Notes: generated by a model not told the origin, from the letters alone. Shown: positions 52,188-61,825, counted from the first letter of the stretch. The stretch: DNA of 64,000 bases from Novipirellula artificiosorum (GCF_007860135.1 NZ_SJPV01000003.1:1-64000), one strand, 5' to 3'. Program-made: numbers and translations.

Positions 52188-52568
52188 GGGTGTTCTCGCA
52201 GGGGTCAAAGGTGGGAAAAGGGGGTGAGCAAAGAGCAGGTCCCCGGGGACGGCCCGATTGTAGTCGCGGAGGGTAAATGGCCAATGCCACTTGCTGGGGG
52301 GCGAGCAGGTATTGAAGTGCTTGAAATCTATCCGATCACGCAATACACGCTGCCTGTGGCGTGAAGTGATGGGGATTCTGCCTGCGCGGCAAGTTGGAGT
52401 GAATTTGCAATTTCCGCTTCATTCGAGATTCTGGCTCCCCTCTCCCCGCGCTCGCGGGGAGAGGGGCGTTGTCAAAAACGGTTCGAGAGCGAAGCGCTAG
52501 CACCAAAAAGGCGGGTCTGCAGCGCAACCCGTCTGGAAACGGATCGCAATCCCGCTGACAATGGGGGG
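52188..52568. other. Divergent intergenic region, 381 bp, with hairpin repeat
   Basis: Contains the GC-rich hairpin at 52437-52466 (stem CCCCTCTCCCCGCG). Promoters for the Tat TIM-barrel gene and the PAS-sigma54 activator are expected here. No coding frame supported. Confidence 0.5.
52437..52466. repeat. GC-rich hairpin repeat
   Basis: CCCCTCTCCCCGCG followed by CTCG and the complement CGGGGAGAGGGG. Same style as the hairpin at 667-696. Confidence 0.7.
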
Positions 52569-53912
52569 ATGTCCAGGCAATTTGATCCGAACGAGACCTC
52601 CGACCCCAACGAGACGATTCTCAATTCGATCGCGGACGGTGTGTTTACGGTCGACAGCGATTGGCGGATCACGTCGTTCAATCGAGCTGCGGAGGAGATC
52701 ACGGGGGTTTCTCGGGACGAAGCGATTGGTCAAAAGTGTTTCGACGTTTTTCAAGCGAACATCTGTCAAAGCAATTGTGCGCTTCGTGATTCGATGAAGT
52801 CGGGCCGGCAATGGGTCGATCGGCGGATTGACATTTTGAACCGTGACGGTGAAAAGGTGCCGATCAGCATCAGCACATCGGTGTTGCGCGATGCGGATGG
52901 AAAACCGTTTGGTGGAGTGGAAACGTTTCGCGATCTTTCTGCGATCGAGAGTTTGCGTCGCGAGATCGACGGGCGCTACTCGCAATACGACATCATCACC
53001 AAGAACCATGCAATGCTGGGCATCTTGGATATTTTGCCGGACATCGCAGCCAGCGAGACATCGGTGCTCGTCCAGGGTGCGACGGGGACGGGCAAAGAGT
53101 TGATTGCCAAAGCGATCCACAGCCTTTCGCGGCGAGCCGACGAGAGGTTTGTCGCGGTCAATTGCGGCGCGTTGCCCGACGCACTGTTGGAATCGGAACT
53201 GTTTGGCTATCGCAAGGGAGCGTTTACCGGAGCGGACAAGGACAAGCCGGGGCGATTCGCGTTGGCGGAAAAGGGAACATTGTTCTTAGACGAAATTGGT
53301 GACATCTCCACCGCCCTTCAGGTGCGCCTGCTGCGTGTGTTGCAGCAGCGGGAGTACGAGCCGCTGGGAGCGACCGAAACCACATCGACGGACGTGCGAG
53401 TGATTGCCGCGACGAACAAGACACTCGCGGAGCAAATCGCAACCGGAAAATTCCGTGAGGATTTGTATTATCGGCTGAATGTCGTGCGAATCGAATTACC
53501 GACGCTGGCCGAGCGAAGTGAAGACATCCCGCTGTTGATTCACCACTTCATGAACCGGTTCAATCTGGAACAGCAAAAACAGGTGCAAGGGGTCTCCGAC
53601 GAAGCGATGGCTCGGTTGGCTGATTATCCCTATCCCGGCAACGTTCGCGAACTGCAAAACATCATTGAACATGCGGTGGTGTTGTGTCGCAGTGACCGAA
53701 TCGAAGTGGACAATTTGCCGATGGATTTGTTGACGAATGCGGTGACCGCACCGGGCAAGGCTGCGCCGTTATCGGCTGCGGAGTCCGATGTGATCGTGAG
53801 GATGTTGAGCCAGCATCAAGGCCATCGCGGTCGTACCGCCGAGGCGCTTGGCATCGACAAAACGACCTTGTGGAGAAAGATGAAGAAGTATGGGATCCGC
53901 TATCCAGGGTAA
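52569..53912 (+). CDS. PAS-domain sigma54-dependent transcriptional activator
   Basis: A 447-residue protein. A PAS domain (about 15-125) contains ILNSIADGVFTVDSDWRITSF and a Cys set C57, C66, C70 in KCFDVFQANICQSNC. The AAA+ domain has Walker A GATGTGKE (170-177), the sigma54-contacting GAFTGA loop, FLDEIGD as Walker B and the R-finger region REDLYYRLNV. The C-terminal Fis-type helix-turn-helix ends in GRTAEALGIDKTTLWRKMKKYGI. No receiver domain, so input is probably the PAS domain. ATG 52569 follows GGGGGG. Targets unknown. Confidence 0.93.
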   Translation: MSRQFDPNETSDPNETILNSIADGVFTVDSDWRITSFNRAAEEITGVSRDEAIGQKCFDVFQANICQSNCALRDSMKSGRQWVDRRIDILNRDGEKVPISISTSVLRDADGKPFGGVETFRDLSAIESLRREIDGRYSQYDIITKNHAMLGILDILPDIAASETSVLVQGATGTGKELIAKAIHSLSRRADERFVAVNCGALPDALLESELFGYRKGAFTGADKDKPGRFALAEKGTLFLDEIGDISTALQVRLLRVLQQREYEPLGATETTSTDVRVIAATNKTLAEQIATGKFREDLYYRLNVVRIELPTLAERSEDIPLLIHHFMNRFNLEQQKQVQGVSDEAMARLADYPYPGNVRELQNIIEHAVVLCRSDRIEVDNLPMDLLTNAVTAPGKAAPLSAAESDVIVRMLSQHQGHRGRTAEALGIDKTTLWRKMKKYGIRYPG

Positions 53913-53931
53913 CGCAGGATCCCAGGATCGC

Positions 53932-53983
53932 GCAAGGATCCAGCACGCAATCGGCTAAAGCCTACCACTCCAACGAATCATCC
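53932..53983. repeat. Dispersed palindromic repeat, half copy
   Basis: GGATCCAGCACGC, AATCGGCTAAAGCCTACC and ACTCCAACGAATCATCCG match one arm, the spacer and the flank of the repeats at 14760-14847 and 62940-63027; the other arm is absent. It lies between convergent genes, ending three bases before the stop of the PfpI gene. Confidence 0.85.
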
Positions 53984-53986
53984 GAC

Positions 53987-54562
53987 TTAGGCGTCAAGCA
54001 GATCGATAAATGCCCGCATCCAAGCTGGGTGCGCTGGCCATGCGGGGGCGGTCACCAAATTACCGTCGACGTGGGCGGAATCCATGGTGTCGGCGGGAGC
54101 CACGTAGGTGCCACCGCTGAGCGAGATCTCGGGGCTGACCGCCGGATAGCAACTGCACGATCGCCCGGCGAGGACGCCGGCGGCGGCTAAGATTTGGGGA
54201 CCGTGGCAGACGGCCGCGACAGGTTTATTCTCGCTGAAGAAGTGACGCACCAAGTCGAGTACTTTCGAGTTCAAGCGCAAGTATTCGGGCGCTCGCCCCC
54301 CAGGAATCACCAACGCATCGAATTCCGCGGGCTGAATCAAGTCAAAATTGGCCGTGATGGCGAACCGATGGCCTGGCTTTTCGGAGTAGGTCTGATCCCC
54401 CTCGAAATCATGAATTGCGGTTGCCACGGTTTCACCAGCCGACTTGCCAGGACAGACCGTGGCGACGTCGTGGCCGCAGGTCATCAGGATCTGCAGCGGT
54501 ACCATGGCCTCGTAGTCTTCGACGAAGTCCCCCACCAGCATCAAGATACGTTTTCCGGTCAT
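53987..54562 (-). CDS. DJ-1/PfpI family protein
   Basis: A 191-residue protein of the class I glutamine-amidotransferase-like fold. The nucleophile elbow is AVCHGP with C119; an acidic partner lies in [10 protein letters not shown] (E15/E18), and [14 protein letters not shown] is the conserved glycine-rich loop. Members include proteases, glyoxalases/deglycases and chaperones; the motif HG after Cys fits the PfpI/YhbO group. ATG 54562 follows AAAGGAAAACG. Single gene, convergent with the sigma54 activator. Confidence 0.88.
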   Translation of the reverse strand: MTGKRILMLVGDFVEDYEAMVPLQILMTCGHDVATVCPGKSAGETVATAIHDFEGDQTYSEKPGHRFAITANFDLIQPAEFDALVIPGGRAPEYLRLNSKVLDLVRHFFSENKPVAAVCHGPQILAAAGVLAGRSCSCYPAVSPEISLSGGTYVAPADTMDSAHVDGNLVTAPAWPAHPAWMRAFIDLLDA

Positions 54563-54707
54563 CGTTTTCCTTTTTTGGTATTTCGTTTGTCGAACGACCC
54601 TTAAATTCGTTGTAGTCGTCCTGGTCGGGCATGAGTAGCCCGGGTGAATCGAGCGATCGGTCAGTAAATTTTACCCAAGTCGCCATCCGGCAACGCCATT
54701 GATTAGA

Positions 54708-56483
54708 ATGCGAGGAAGCTGTTCAAACAAATCCCCGTTCTGCTTGTTTTCTAAACTAGGTGTTTTTGTGCACAAGTCGCTTTGCCACCCTGCTCTGCCC
54801 GATTCAAGATTGCGATCCAAACGATCGATTGGCCTTGTGGTGACCGGAATCACTGCAATTGCGTTGGCGTTCGGTTCGCTTGCGTTCCCCGCGGTCGGTT
54901 TGGCGGATGAGTTCTTAAGCGAACGCGAAGCCGCCCGGCTAGGACTCGAAATTGCCTGGCGGCGGCAACTCGAAGCTCCCGCTGGGGCTCAGTCGATTGC
55001 GGACCAGCAGATCTACGTCCATTCCACTTCGCCAGATGAGTTTGTCGAGGTGGTCCGGGTGTCGGCTCCGGCGGGGGAGGCACAAGCCGAAGCAGCGGCA
55101 CCCGCCAGCAGCGCCGATTCCACGCAAACGCCGGATTCGACGAGCGAAGACAAGACGGTCGATTCAAAGAAGGGTGCAAAATTTTCGGATGTGTTGATGC
55201 GGATTCCAACGGATCGGGTCGATTCGTATGGCAGACCGGTGGGTCGCAAGGAGGCAGAACGCATTGCCAACAATGAAATCCGAAGGCTGACGCGGCGTGG
55301 GATCGAAGCCAAGATTGAAACCCGTATTGTCCCACGCGTTCGCTTGTACACCCTCGGGAACGATGGCACGTTGGAATCTCGCGATGCCGAAACGGGCGAA
55401 CCCAAATGGATGGTCCGCGTCGGTGATCGTCGCTTGGGCTACTTGGCTCTTGGTGTTGGCGAAACGTATGCAACGGTGATCAACGGTGGCAACTTGATCG
55501 AGATCGACGTCACCAATGGCGAAATCATCGAGGAAACCCAAACGGTGAATATGCCCATTTTCGGTGCCATTCACTCGGGAAACGTCTCGGTCTTTCCCAC
55601 GATCACCGGTGGCATCGAGGGCTATTCGTTGACCGATCCCAATGACGTTCCGTTCCGTGAAACGGTTGCCGGCCGCGCGCTGGCCCTTCCCACCAAAGCG
55701 CCGGGTTCCTCGAAGATTGGTTGGGGAACCGGGCAAGGTTTCTTCTACTGTATGGAGACCGCCGGTCAGCCATCCGTTTTGTTCCGGCTCAATACCGATG
55801 GCATCGTCAGCGGGCGTGTGGCAGCGGCCGATGGGGAACGCTTCTTTTTTGGCAGCGAAGCGGGACAAGTCTACGGCGTCTTCGCCTCGCGATCGGGCCA
55901 AGTTCTTTGGTCGACTCCCTTTGGCGAACCCTTTTATGACGAAGCCCTCATCGCCGACGACCAATTGCTGATTCGATCCACTTACGGCAGCCTCTACTCC
56001 TTGAGCCAGACTGACGGAAGCGTGACATGGGAAATGCCTGCACAAGGGGTCGATGAAATGTTGGGGACGATCGGTGACAAAGTCTACGTGACCACCATGA
56101 GCGGATCGATGGCGGTGCTGGATCTGGAAACGGGCAAGCGACTTGAGACGCTGACGGGCGTTCGCCCTGAGCGATTGCTGAGAAACAAAATGACGGATCG
56201 GTTGTATTTGGTTGGCAGCAGTGGGGCGATCCAGTGTTTGCATGCGATTGGGGCGGATCTTCCTGAAATCCGCGAAGGATTTGACAAAGCACCCTCCAAC
56301 GAACCCGTGCAACAGGAAGCGGGAGACGAACAGACGCAAGAATTGGAGATGGATACGGATCCGAGTCCGGGATTTGACATGCCGGCCGGTGACGATCCCT
56401 TCGCGGTTCCCGGCAGCGATCCGTTTGGTGCTCCCGGCGCGGACCCGTTCGCTGGCGACGGCGCGGACCCCTTCGGCGGTTAG
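54708..56483 (+). CDS. PQQ-like beta-propeller exported protein
   Basis: About 591 residues from ATG 54708; TTG 54699 and GTG 54768 are also possible. A signal/anchor segment (GLVVTGITAIALAFGSLAF) lies about 45 residues in. The main part has PQQ/WD-like repeats: RLYTLGNDGTLESRDAETGEPKWMVRVG, VYGVFASRSGQVLWSTPFGE, LYSLSQTDGSVTWEMPA and VAVLDLETGKRLETLTG. The C-terminus is low-complexity (DPF/G/A repeats ending ADPFGG). Similar to BamB-like propellers but longer, and lacking a lipobox. Confidence 0.8.
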   Translation: MRGSCSNKSPFCLFSKLGVFVHKSLCHPALPDSRLRSKRSIGLVVTGITAIALAFGSLAFPAVGLADEFLSEREAARLGLEIAWRRQLEAPAGAQSIADQQIYVHSTSPDEFVEVVRVSAPAGEAQAEAAAPASSADSTQTPDSTSEDKTVDSKKGAKFSDVLMRIPTDRVDSYGRPVGRKEAERIANNEIRRLTRRGIEAKIETRIVPRVRLYTLGNDGTLESRDAETGEPKWMVRVGDRRLGYLALGVGETYATVINGGNLIEIDVTNGEIIEETQTVNMPIFGAIHSGNVSVFPTITGGIEGYSLTDPNDVPFRETVAGRALALPTKAPGSSKIGWGTGQGFFYCMETAGQPSVLFRLNTDGIVSGRVAAADGERFFFGSEAGQVYGVFASRSGQVLWSTPFGEPFYDEALIADDQLLIRSTYGSLYSLSQTDGSVTWEMPAQGVDEMLGTIGDKVYVTTMSGSMAVLDLETGKRLETLTGVRPERLLRNKMTDRLYLVGSSGAIQCLHAIGADLPEIREGFDKAPSNEPVQQEAGDEQTQELEMDTDPSPGFDMPAGDDPFAVPGSDPFGAPGADPFAGDGADPFGG

Positions 56484-56511
56484 TCCGTTGATTTTGGGGA
56501 ACCTGTTTTAG

Positions 56512-56642
56512 AACCGATCCGAAAAGGGGTCTGACCCTCTGTTGGTGTGAGTGTATCGGTAGCGAATCCATTGGAAAACAACGAGTTTTTGAGCAATAAA
56601 AACGTCGGTCGACAAAGGGTCAGACCCCTTTTCGGATAGGTT
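56512..56642. repeat. Long inverted repeat with 31-bp arms
   Basis: The left arm (56512-56542) and right arm (56612-56642) share CCGAAAAGGGGTCTGACCCT in opposite orientation with two or three differences. The 69-bp spacer contains ACAACGAGTTTTTGAGC. The right arm ends 24 bp before the crtI start and overlaps its leader. It looks like a REP/BIME-type element. Confidence 0.9.
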
Positions 56643-56665
56643 CTTCAAGCGAAGGAGTTCAAGGA

Positions 56666-58279
56666 ATGGCATCGGGGGATTCGGTTGCCGACGGCGACCG
56701 GCAAGCAAGGTCACCGCAGCAGGTGATCGTGGTCGGCAGCGGATTGGCTGGCTTGGCGTCGGCGTGTGTCCTCGCGGCTCGGGGGCACTCGGTCACGCTT
56801 CTTGAAAAGAACGATTGGCTTGGCGGGAAAGCGGCTGTGTTATCGGCCGCAGGCTACCGTTTCGACATGGGGCCGACGATTTTGACGTTGCCCAGTGTCT
56901 TGCGACGCGTGTTTGCCGAAGCCGGACGCAGTCTTACCGACTACTTGACCTTGGTGAAGCTCGATCCACAGTGGCGCTGCTTCTTTGACTCGGGTGCGAC
57001 CCCAAGCGACCACGACACCGGCGTGACGGTGTTGGACTTGGTCGCCGATGTCGACACGATGGCCGACTCGATCGCCAAGTTCACCGGCTCCGCCGCCGAT
57101 GCGAACGGGTATCGACGGTTCAGCAAACTGAGCGAGCAGTTGCATGGCGTGTCCGACCGATTTTATTTCTGGCGGTCGATCGGGGGAATCCGCGATACGA
57201 TGGACGTCGGCGGCGCCTTCTCGGCATCGGTGATGAAGGATGTCTTGTCGTTGCGGATGGGCAAAAGCGTGGCGTCCGTGGTGCGGTCGCACGTTGCGGA
57301 CCGGCGTGTGGCTCAGATGATGGACCACTTTACCCAGTATGTCGGTTCGAATCCGTATGCGTCGCCCGCCGTGCTTTGCGGGATCGCTCATATGCAAACG
57401 GACGAGGGGATTTGGTATCCCATCGGAGGCACCCGAGCGGTTCCCGAGACGCTGACGAAATTGGCGATCGAGCTTGGCGTGGTGTTGCGAACGGGCGTTG
57501 ATGTGATGCGGATCACCACCGATCATGGACGGGTGACGGGAGTGATCACCGCCGGCGGCGAAACGATTCGCAGCGATGCCGTGGTCAGCAATTGCGACGC
57601 GGTTCGAACCTATCGAGAACTGCTCGATGGAACACCGGAATCGGCAAAGTTTCAGCGCAACAAACGATTGGAAGCCGCTTGCAGCGGCGTGGTCTTGTAT
57701 TTGGGATTGAACCGTCGTTACGACCACTTGCTGCATCACAACTTCGTCTTTTCGCGGGATCCGGAGCAAGAGTTTGATTCGATTTATCAGCGCGGCGAAC
57801 CTGCATCGGACCCAACCGCGTATGTCTGTGCGCCGGCGATGACCGAACCCGATGTGGCTCCGAGTGGATGCGAAGCGCTGTATGTGCTGGTGCACACACC
57901 GTATCTGCACCCTGGTCATGATTGGAAGAAGATGCTGCCCTCGTACCGGGAAACGATTTTGGACAAACTGGAAACCACTGCGGGGATGCAGGGGCTTCGT
58001 GACTCCATCGTGTACGAGTCGGTGTTGACCCCCGAGGACATTCACCACCGTTATCGCGTGCTCAACGGCGCCATTTATGGACTTGCCAGTCACGGGCGGT
58101 TTGCGGGTGCGTTCAAACCTGCGAACCGCCGTCGTGACTTCCGCGGCCTGTATTTGGCCGGCGGCGCGGCTCACCCGGGTCCCGGGATGCCCATGGTTTT
58201 GATGAGCGGCTGGATCGCGGCCGACTCGCTTGACCGCGATGCAAAAAATGTCTCCCCCTTTCCGTCCTCTACTGAATGA
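56666..58279 (+). CDS. crtI: CrtI-type phytoene/carotenoid desaturase
   Basis: A 537-residue flavoprotein. VIVVGSGLAGLASACVLAARGHSVTLLEKND (about 20-50) is the FAD-binding motif, then LGGKAAVLSAAGYRFDMGPTIL, which is typical of CrtI. The C-terminal LYLAGGAAHPGPGMPMVLMSG is the bacterial carotenoid-desaturase signature. Catalyses desaturation in carotenoid synthesis; many pirellulas are pink. No crtB or crtE is adjacent, so other genes must be elsewhere. GAAGGAG precedes ATG 56666. RNase PH gene follows 9 bp later. The exact desaturation number, or an oxygenase role (CrtP/CrtO-like), is not resolved. Confidence 0.82.
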   Translation: MASGDSVADGDRQARSPQQVIVVGSGLAGLASACVLAARGHSVTLLEKNDWLGGKAAVLSAAGYRFDMGPTILTLPSVLRRVFAEAGRSLTDYLTLVKLDPQWRCFFDSGATPSDHDTGVTVLDLVADVDTMADSIAKFTGSAADANGYRRFSKLSEQLHGVSDRFYFWRSIGGIRDTMDVGGAFSASVMKDVLSLRMGKSVASVVRSHVADRRVAQMMDHFTQYVGSNPYASPAVLCGIAHMQTDEGIWYPIGGTRAVPETLTKLAIELGVVLRTGVDVMRITTDHGRVTGVITAGGETIRSDAVVSNCDAVRTYRELLDGTPESAKFQRNKRLEAACSGVVLYLGLNRRYDHLLHHNFVFSRDPEQEFDSIYQRGEPASDPTAYVCAPAMTEPDVAPSGCEALYVLVHTPYLHPGHDWKKMLPSYRETILDKLETTAGMQGLRDSIVYESVLTPEDIHHRYRVLNGAIYGLASHGRFAGAFKPANRRRDFRGLYLAGGAAHPGPGMPMVLMSGWIAADSLDRDAKNVSPFPSSTE

Positions 58280-58288
58280 AACTCATCC

Positions 58289-59005
58289 ATGAATCTTCCT
58301 GAACGCGCTGCCGATCAACTGCGTGACGTTGAAATCCAACTCGGCTACATTCCGTCCAACCCGGCCAGCGTGCTGTACAAGTCGGGTGGCACGATCGTGC
58401 TTTGCACCGCGTCGCTTGAAACGTCGGTGCCACCGTGGATGGCCGGCAAAGGCAAAGGCTGGGTGACGGCGGAATACAATATGTTGCCCGGCAGCACGAG
58501 CCCGCGAAAGCGTCGCGACCGTGGCGGCAAGATCGATGGGCGAACGACCGAGATTCAACGGTTGATTGGCCGCAGTCTGCGCGCGATCATCGATTTGAAC
58601 CAATTGGGCGAAAACTCGATCACCGTCGATTGCGATGTGTTGCAAGCCGACGGAGGAACTCGTACGGCGTCGATCACCGGCGGTTTCATCGCCTTGGCGA
58701 AAGCGGTCGAAATGGCCGTTCCGGGTAGCCGGGTTGGCGACGGACCGATTCGTGACAGCGTCGCGGCGATCAGTGTGGGGTTGATCGACGAACTGGTTCG
58801 CCTCGATCTCGATTACCAGCTCGATTCGGCGGCCGATGTCGATATGAACGTGGTCATGACAGGAGCTGGGCGATTTGTCGAAATCCAGGGGACGGGCGAA
58901 GAAGCAACCTTCGACGACGCCCAATTGGTCGAATTGTTGCGATTGGCTCGCAAAGGCATTGGCGAGCTGACGGAGCGACAACGCCAAGCGATCGCAAAGC
59001 ATTGA
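58289..59005 (+). CDS. rph: Ribonuclease PH
   Basis: A 238-residue phosphorolytic 3'-exoribonuclease that trims tRNA 3' ends. YKSGGTIVLCTASLETSVPPWM, GWVTAEYNMLPGST and RIGRSLR-type sequence (EIQRLIGRSLRAIIDL) match the family, followed by VDCDVLQADGGTRTASITGG and DLDYQLDSAADVDMNVVMT with the catalytic acidic residues. Length is standard. It starts 9 bp after crtI, so they may be co-transcribed although functionally unrelated. Confidence 0.97.
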   Translation: MNLPERAADQLRDVEIQLGYIPSNPASVLYKSGGTIVLCTASLETSVPPWMAGKGKGWVTAEYNMLPGSTSPRKRRDRGGKIDGRTTEIQRLIGRSLRAIIDLNQLGENSITVDCDVLQADGGTRTASITGGFIALAKAVEMAVPGSRVGDGPIRDSVAAISVGLIDELVRLDLDYQLDSAADVDMNVVMTGAGRFVEIQGTGEEATFDDAQLVELLRLARKGIGELTERQRQAIAKH

Positions 59006-59167
59006 GAAATGCACCCCCCCCGACGCTACTGAACAGGATTGATCTTGTGGGTTCACGCCGTGAATGCCTATGCATGGTGCGGTTGAAGTGCTAGGGGGCT
59101 GTCACACCTTGGTTGTGACAAACCACTAAGAGCGAAGATCTCGGGACGGTTACCACAAGGAGGATCG

Positions 59168-59683
59168 GTGCCAAGTCGAAGGGAACTGCAGCAACAATGG
59201 ACGGCACAGCTGAAAAGCCTCGAGCAGCATCAGCGGGCCGAGGCGGCGGAGGCGTTGGCGCAAATGGGGCCCGATGCGGCACCCGCGGCCATCGAATTGG
59301 TGGAAGCCTGCGCGGACGTTGAAGCGATTCAGACTTGGTCCGTCGCGGCGCTTGAAGAGCTGGGGCCGCCCCCGCCGGACCAAATTCATGGCATCGCCGA
59401 GTTGGCCGGTGACGCGAATCCGCTCGTGGCTTATTGGGCCATCACGTTACTGGGCCGCGCCGAAGCAGACGCTGCTGCGTACCAGGACGTCCTCATCGAT
59501 GCGGTTCGCTCGTGCGAATCCATCGCCGTTCGGCAACGGGCTGCGTGGGCACTCGGAAAAATCGGTGCTGCTTCAAAGGAATCGATTTCCGAAAACGCCA
59601 AAGCCGCACTCAAAACAGCAACTCAATCAAGCGATCCTCGATTGGCGAGGTTAGCACAAACTTCGCTCGAGCAGTGTCGTTAA
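59168..59683 (+). CDS. HEAT-repeat protein
   Basis: A 171-residue all-helical protein. The GTG start at 59168 follows AAGGAGG, one of the clearest ribosome-binding sites in the window. HEAT/PBS-lyase-like repeats are seen as AEAAEALAQMGPDAAPAAIELVEA, PLVAYWAITLLGRAEADAAAY and IAVRQRAAWALGKIGAASKE. Expected to be a protein-interaction scaffold. It precedes the endonuclease-like gene by 66 bp on the same strand. Confidence 0.85.
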   Translation: MPSRRELQQQWTAQLKSLEQHQRAEAAEALAQMGPDAAPAAIELVEACADVEAIQTWSVAALEELGPPPPDQIHGIAELAGDANPLVAYWAITLLGRAEADAAAYQDVLIDAVRSCESIAVRQRAAWALGKIGAASKESISENAKAALKTATQSSDPRLARLAQTSLEQCR

Positions 59684-59749
59684 CGCAGAGTCGCTGACCA
59701 CGACGGATCACCCCGGCGACGAAGCGTCAGGCAAGGAGGCCTGTGAAGC

Positions 59750-60910
59750 GTGGCGAAACGAAAAACCAATGCAGGCAGTAAGTCGCGAGTCTCGTTCTTC
59801 TTTTGGATGATCTTCACCACTTTTTCCGGTTCGGGAATTGGCGGTTATTTCAATCCGAATTGGCCCGTCATCGGACCGCTGGTTCAGCGGTTGACGACAT
59901 GGCAATCCCAGAATCCTGAGGCCTCGCTGACCGATCTTGATCTGGGGCGCCAACTCAGCAATGAAGTTCGAAACACGATTGCGGAGCGCTTTCCGGGAAC
60001 GCAGCTCTCCAACTTGCCAGCAGCCGCCAACAACACGCCGTACGACCCACGAGTCGTTCCGGCTCAATATGCATCCACCAACCGACGCCCTTTCGGAGCG
60101 TCCACGTCCGCCAGTCGTCGGCCGCAGGACAAGTTGCTGATTGCAACCTTCAACATTCAAGTGTTCGGCCAAAGCAAGATGGCAAAACCCGAGGTGGTCA
60201 ATGTGCTCACGCAGGTCGTTCGTCATTTTGATCTTGTGGCCATCCAAGAAGTCCGCGCCAAGGACGACAACATCTTGCCCAATTTTGTCGCGTCGCTGAA
60301 CGCGGACGGCAGCCAGTACGGGTATCTGATTGGGCCGCGATTGGGACGCAGCGTCAGCACCGAACAATACGCCTATGTTTTTGATCAAACGCGAGTTCAG
60401 TACGACCCGAATGCGGTTGGCACCATGACCGACCCCTCCGACCTGTTGCACCGCGAACCGTTTGTTGCCCGCTTTCGAGCCGTCACGCAGTCACCGGACC
60501 ATGGGTTTTCCTTTTGGCTGGTTAACACCCACACGGACCCGGACGAAGTTCCACAAGAGGTCGACGCGCTTGCTGAGGCCTTCGAAGTCATGTTATCGGC
60601 ACGTGCCGATGAGGACGACGTCATTTTGCTGGGTGACTTGAACGCCAGTGAAACGCAACTGGGACGTTTGGGACAAATACCAGGAATTCGCTGGGTCGTA
60701 CGCGGTGCGATGACCAATACCCGTCAAAGCAAGGCGTACGACAACATCTTGTTCCAGGGACAGGCCACGGGCGAGTTCACGGGACGATGGGGAGTCTTCG
60801 ATATCGAACGCACGTTCGGCTTAACCCGTGATCAAGCGCTCGAGGTTTCGGACCATCTCCCCGTTTGGGCCGAATTCAGTGTCTGGGAAGCAAACCACTC
60901 GCCCCGATGA
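59750..60910 (+). CDS. Endonuclease/exonuclease/phosphatase family protein, membrane-anchored
   Basis: A 386-residue protein. A hydrophobic N-terminal segment (RVSFFFWMIFTTFSGSGIGGYF) suggests an anchor or export. The DNase I-like fold starts near 125: LLIATFNIQVFGQSK, LVAIQEVRAKDDN (catalytic Glu), WLVNTHTDPD (His), ILLGDLNAS (Asp-Asn) and SDHLPVW (Asp-His). All key residues of the family are present. Substrate may be nucleic acid or a phosphoester. The start is GTG 59750, with GGAGG about 15 bases upstream. Confidence 0.88.
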   Translation: MAKRKTNAGSKSRVSFFFWMIFTTFSGSGIGGYFNPNWPVIGPLVQRLTTWQSQNPEASLTDLDLGRQLSNEVRNTIAERFPGTQLSNLPAAANNTPYDPRVVPAQYASTNRRPFGASTSASRRPQDKLLIATFNIQVFGQSKMAKPEVVNVLTQVVRHFDLVAIQEVRAKDDNILPNFVASLNADGSQYGYLIGPRLGRSVSTEQYAYVFDQTRVQYDPNAVGTMTDPSDLLHREPFVARFRAVTQSPDHGFSFWLVNTHTDPDEVPQEVDALAEAFEVMLSARADEDDVILLGDLNASETQLGRLGQIPGIRWVVRGAMTNTRQSKAYDNILFQGQATGEFTGRWGVFDIERTFGLTRDQALEVSDHLPVWAEFSVWEANHSPR

Positions 60911-61049
60911 CCACGCTGAAAAGGCCCCTCGGCTGCGTCAAATTGTCTGTTAAGGAAATGCTTGCGCCCCCGTTACGCAGTGGATCCTTTTGGATATACT
61001 AGCATCCGTCCGATTTCTCACTTACGCCTTTACCTTGAAGGAAAGCAAA

Positions 61050-61211
61050 ATGAAACTTCGCAACCTCGTTCTTTTGTTGCCCATGATCGCATTCACCGCT
61101 TGCTTGGTTGGATGCAGCGAAAAGAAACCCGTTGTCATCGAAGCAACCGATGAATCGGCGATGCCAGACGACTACGAAGAGCAGTCGATGGGCGACTCGA
61201 ACAACCAGTAG
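61050..61211 (+). CDS. Small lipoprotein
   Basis: 53 residues. The signal peptide MKLRNLVLLLPMIAFTACLVGC ends in a lipobox (LVGC), and the mature part is short and acidic (EKKPVVIEATDESAMPDDYEE...). GAAGGAAAG precedes ATG 61050 by about 7 bases and a strong intrinsic terminator follows, so this is a real monocistronic gene. No known function. Confidence 0.78.
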   Translation: MKLRNLVLLLPMIAFTACLVGCSEKKPVVIEATDESAMPDDYEEQSMGDSNNQ

Positions 61212-61243
61212 TTCAACGCGTCAGAAAGGATCACGATAGCACT

Positions 61244-61280
61244 CGTTTCCAAACGATCGCGTTTGGAAACGGGTTTTTTT
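61244..61280 (+). terminator. Intrinsic terminator of the small lipoprotein gene
   Basis: CGTTTCCAAACG and CGTTTGGAAACG form a perfect stem with a tiny loop, followed by GG and a run of seven T. Confidence 0.9.
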
Positions 61281-61365
61281 ATGCGCCGATCATGCCGGTC
61301 CCGCCAATCGACCGTGGAGGCCACGGTTTCCCGCCTTGGGATTTTGGCGCCCGATCGTTATCCCG

Positions 61366-61462
61366 AGGGGACGTTCGGTAAATATGTTTCGGAATTCTAT
61401 TTGCCGCGAAGCGGTTAAATTCCAGAGCCCAGGGTCGACGCGCAGCGGCGCACCTTGGGGGC
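61366..61462. repeat. Dispersed hairpin repeat (long form)
   Basis: GGGACGTTCGGTAAAT is followed by about 35 bases absent from the copy at 14870-14935, then AAATTCCAGAGCCCAGGG and a hairpin CCCAGGGT...ACCTTGGG. Confidence 0.8.
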
Positions 61463-61825
61463 GCTGCTCTGAGTGGCCTGACGAATCGATGCTAAGACGT
61501 ATCAAAGAGTGGGCCACGGGTCCTGGGCCCTCCCCCTCGCTGCGCTCGACCCCTCCCGCTGCGCGGGCAGGGGTGGTTTACCTCTCCCTCTGGGCATTGG
61601 TATCTACACAAGTTTCCTTAGTTTGTAGACTGCCCTGGATGGAATCAATCTTCCGCGGCTGGAGCCGCGTCTGCAACGTCGTTATCTGCAATTGGTGCAG
61701 GAAACTTGGGCCATCAGAGCTCGGATAGAAGAATGGGGAACCGGATCGTTTAAACGCAAACTCAATCAACAACCACCCCAACACAACAGTCACTTGACAG
61801 CAGCAAACATTTCATAGAAGTGGAC

